Assembly: GCA_934234035.1 (NCBI GenBank)
Contig: CAKQHH010000003.1
Span: forward strand, 1-64,000
Direction of reading: 5' to 3'
DNA length: 64,000 nucleotides
Source of the DNA: an uncultured Clostridia bacterium
GTDB lineage: Bacteria; Bacillota; Clostridia; Peptostreptococcales; Anaerovoracaceae
The notes below the pieces were generated by a model that was not told the DNA's origin, ran no database searches, and was given only the letters and a program-made list of their open reading frames with translations. Numbering within the stretch: the first letter of the stretch is position 1; every line of letters begins with the position of its first letter. Positions 61,763 through 64,000 of the stretch are shown piece by piece. The translations under genes were made by a program, and so were the position numbers.

Positions 61763-63652
61763 ATGAAGCTTGAAAACAGAACGGAACTGAAAGAGTATCG
61801 GGCGGAATGTCAGAAGAAGCAAAGCGCCGACTGCAGGGTGCTGGTCTGCGGCGGAACCGGATGCCTGGCCAGCGGATCCGAGAAAATCTATGAGAAGCTC
61901 ACGGAGCTGACGAAGGAAAATGCCGGCGTGGAAGTGAAAATCGGGGAAGAGATTGCCCATGCCGGTACCGAGCACGTACATACAAAGGTGATGAAGAGCG
62001 GCTGCCACGGTTTCTGCGAAATGGGCCCGCTGGTACGAATCGAGCCATACAATTATTTATACATCAAAGTAAAGCTGGAAGACTGCGAAGAGATTTACCG
62101 GGAGACCATTCTGGGAGGAAGACCGATTGAGCGCCTGATGTACAAGATGGACGGCGTAACTTACCCGTCCCAGGAAGAGATTCCGTTCTATGCAAAGCAG
62201 ACGAGACTGGTGCTGAAGCATTGCGGACACATCGATGCGGAACACATCGAAGGCGCTTTGGCCGTGGGCGGATACAAGGGAATCGAAAAAGCTATTTTTG
62301 AAATGACGCCGGAAGCAGTCATTCAGTGCATTTACGATTCCAAGCTGCGGGGCCGCGGCGGTGCAGGCTTCCAGACCGGAAAGAAATGGAAGCAGGTGGC
62401 ATCCCAGGAGGAAAAGATTCGTTACGTGGTATGTAACGGTGATGAAGGCGATCCGGGTGCATTTATGGACCGAAGCATCATGGAAGGCGACCCGCACCGC
62501 ATGATCGAAGGCATGATGATTGCGGCATACGCGGTTCAGGCACAGGAAGGATATATCTACGTTCGTGCGGAATATCCGCTGGCCATCGAAAGACTGAAGA
62601 CCGCCATTCAACAGGCAGAGGCGATTGGGCTGCTGGGCGACAATATTCTGGGAACGGATTTCAGTTTCCACCTCCACATCAATCGAGGCGCCGGTGCTTT
62701 CGTATGCGGCGAAGGAAGTGCTCTGACCGCATCCATTGAAGGTCGGAGAGGCATGCCGAGAGTTAAGCCGCCGCGTACCGTTGCTCAGGGACTGTGGGCA
62801 AAACCGACGGTTCTGAACAACGTGGAAACCTATGCCAATGTGCCGATGATTTTGCTGAACGGTGCGGATTGGTACAGGGGAATCGGTACGCCGGACAGCC
62901 CGGGTACTAAGGCGTTTGCCCTGACCGGCAACGTAAGAAACACGGGTCTCATCGAAGTGCCGATGGGAATTACGCTGCGGGAAGTCATTTACGACATCGG
63001 CGGCGGACTGCAGAACGATAAAGAATTCAAGGCCGTACAGATTGGCGGACCGTCCGGCGGCTGTCTGACGAAAGACCAGCTGGACAGCAAGATGGATTTC
63101 GATTCTCTGGCAAAGATCGGTGCCATGATTGGATCCGGCGGTCTTGTTATCATGGACGAGGACACCTGCATGGTGGAGGTTGCGCGGTTCTTCATGAGCT
63201 TCACCCAAAGAGAGAGCTGCGGAAAGTGCGTGCCGTGCCGGGAAGGAACGAAGCGTATGCTGGAAATCCTGGAACGGATTGTTGCGGGAAAAGGAAAGCC
63301 GTCGGATATGGACGAACTCCGGGAGCTGGCGGACATGATCGAATGCACCGCCCTTTGCGGACTGGGCAAGAGCGCACCGAAGCCGGTCATCAGTACCATG
63401 AATGCGTTTGAAGACGAGTATCTGGAACACATCAACGAGAAAAAATGCAGAACGGGAATTTGCTCCAACCTGCGGAGATTCCAGATTGACCCGAATGTAT
63501 GCAAGGGATGCTCGAAGTGTGCACGGAATTGTCCGGCAGGCGCAATTGAGGGCGAACTGAAATCGCCGTATCACATCAATCAGGAAAAATGCATCAAGTG
63601 CGGTGCCTGCATGGAGCAGTGTCCATTCAAGGCCATTCACATCGAAAAGTAG
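61763..63652 (+). CDS. hydB: Electron-bifurcating hydrogenase subunit HydB (NuoF-like flavoprotein)
   Basis: 629 residues. In order: an N-terminal [2Fe-2S] thioredoxin-like domain (CGGTGC and GCHGFCEMGP), the NADH site GRGGAGFQTGKKW, the FMN site CNGDEGDPGAFMDR, a [4Fe-4S] site ESCGKCVPCREGTKRM plus a later Cys in CTALCGLGK, and two C-terminal ferredoxin motifs CKGCSKCARNC and CIKCGACMEQC. The extra N- and C-terminal Fe-S domains distinguish HydB from respiratory NuoF and fit flavin-based electron bifurcation between NADH, ferredoxin and H2. GAGGTG precedes the ATG. Confidence 0.93.
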   Translation: MKLENRTELKEYRAECQKKQSADCRVLVCGGTGCLASGSEKIYEKLTELTKENAGVEVKIGEEIAHAGTEHVHTKVMKSGCHGFCEMGPLVRIEPYNYLYIKVKLEDCEEIYRETILGGRPIERLMYKMDGVTYPSQEEIPFYAKQTRLVLKHCGHIDAEHIEGALAVGGYKGIEKAIFEMTPEAVIQCIYDSKLRGRGGAGFQTGKKWKQVASQEEKIRYVVCNGDEGDPGAFMDRSIMEGDPHRMIEGMMIAAYAVQAQEGYIYVRAEYPLAIERLKTAIQQAEAIGLLGDNILGTDFSFHLHINRGAGAFVCGEGSALTASIEGRRGMPRVKPPRTVAQGLWAKPTVLNNVETYANVPMILLNGADWYRGIGTPDSPGTKAFALTGNVRNTGLIEVPMGITLREVIYDIGGGLQNDKEFKAVQIGGPSGGCLTKDQLDSKMDFDSLAKIGAMIGSGGLVIMDEDTCMVEVARFFMSFTQRESCGKCVPCREGTKRMLEILERIVAGKGKPSDMDELRELADMIECTALCGLGKSAPKPVISTMNAFEDEYLEHINEKKCRTGICSNLRRFQIDPNVCKGCSKCARNCPAGAIEGELKSPYHINQEKCIKCGACMEQCPFKAIHIEK

Positions 63653-63663
63653 GAGGGACGATT

Positions 63664-64000
63664 ATGGGATATATGACAATTGATGGGAGGACGGTAGAAT
63701 TTACCGATGAGCCGAATGTGCTCGCCGTCATTCGTAAAGCAGATATCGATATACCAACACTTTGCTATCATTCGGAGCTGTCCGTGTACGGCGCCTGTCG
63801 TCTGTGCACGGTGGAAAATGAGCGAGGAAAGACCTTCGCCTCCTGCTCCGAGCCGCCGAGAGACGGAATGATCGTCTACACCAATACGCCGCGCCTGATG
63901 AAGTACCGGAAGCTCATCCTGGAGCTTTTGCTGGCAGCGCATTGCAGAGACTGCACCACCTGCATCAAGAGCGGCGAGTGTCAGCTGCAGGCACTGGCGC
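63664..64000 (+). CDS. hydA: [FeFe]-hydrogenase HydA-type subunit, N-terminal part (cut by window end)
   Basis: The first 112 residues are visible. A plant-type [2Fe-2S] ferredoxin domain has CYHSELSVYGACRLC and ASC, followed by the His-plus-three-Cys motif HCRDCTTCIKSGEC that binds the next [4Fe-4S] cluster. This is the N-terminus of both HydA hydrogenases and NuoG/formate dehydrogenase-type subunits; after hydC-hydB, HydA is most likely, but the H-cluster domain lies outside the window. AGGAGGGACG precedes the ATG at 63664. Confidence 0.8.
   Translation, partial: MGYMTIDGRTVEFTDEPNVLAVIRKADIDIPTLCYHSELSVYGACRLCTVENERGKTFASCSEPPRDGMIVYTNTPRLMKYRKLILELLLAAHCRDCTTCIKSGECQLQALA

Noticed and set aside
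1..64000. tRNA, rRNA, insertion sequence or prophage genes
   Set aside because: Intergenic gaps were read for tRNA-like folds and transposase or integrase frames; none was found.

Overview
This window is the replication-origin region of a chromosome, most likely from an anaerobic member of the Firmicutes, class Clostridia. The gene order recF-dnaN-dnaA-(oriC)-rpmH-rnpA-yidD-yidC-khpB-mnmE-mnmG-rsmG-parA-parB, the three parS sites, a superoxide reductase, an apparent electron-bifurcating [FeFe]-hydrogenase and formyl-THF-type one-carbon metabolism all fit this. The family Anaerovoracaceae (old Clostridiales Family XIII) is a guess. Genes left of dnaA run mainly on the minus strand and genes right of it mainly on the plus strand, as expected for bidirectional replication from about 26-28 kb. 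I saw no rRNA, tRNA, CRISPR array, insertion sequence or prophage.

Left accessory part (1-19 kb): a TetR-controlled MMPL exporter with a secreted heptad-repeat partner; an orphan small-RNA candidate; a redox cluster (tiny CXXC protein, polyferredoxin-like membrane protein, TlpA-like lipoprotein) divergent from a two-component system; a metallophosphatase/radical-SAM (ArsS-like) fusion with a flavodoxin; a sodium:solute symporter; a cyclodeaminase; rpsF-ssb-rpsR; dtd; plsC; an orphan HipB antitoxin with a decayed hipA; and a nitroreductase. The gap before gyrA holds three inverted pairs of a 7-bp motif set at 94-95 bp intervals.

Core part (19-52 kb): gyrA, gyrB, recF, dnaN and dnaA on the minus strand. 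A probable DnaA-trio unwinding element lies between dnaA and dnaN, and DnaA boxes lie upstream of dnaA. On the plus strand follow ribosome/RNA-processing/membrane-insertion genes, the partition locus, gdpP-rplI-dnaB, a DnaD protein fused to the N-terminal domain of a helicase loader that lacks its ATPase, cell-envelope genes (M23/G5 protein, DivIC-like, LtaS-like, ddl), rnmV-rsmA, rho and a DUF1385-PrmC fusion.

Right part (52-64 kb): a PHP phosphoesterase and a Fic protein bracketed by duplicated hairpins; a folate operon (folC-folE-HD-folP-folBK); a DMT transporter with a nitrilase-family amidase; superoxide reductase; a GC-rich 86-bp tandem repeat array whose unit also occurs once at the left window edge; and hydC-hydB-hydA, with hydA cut by the window end.
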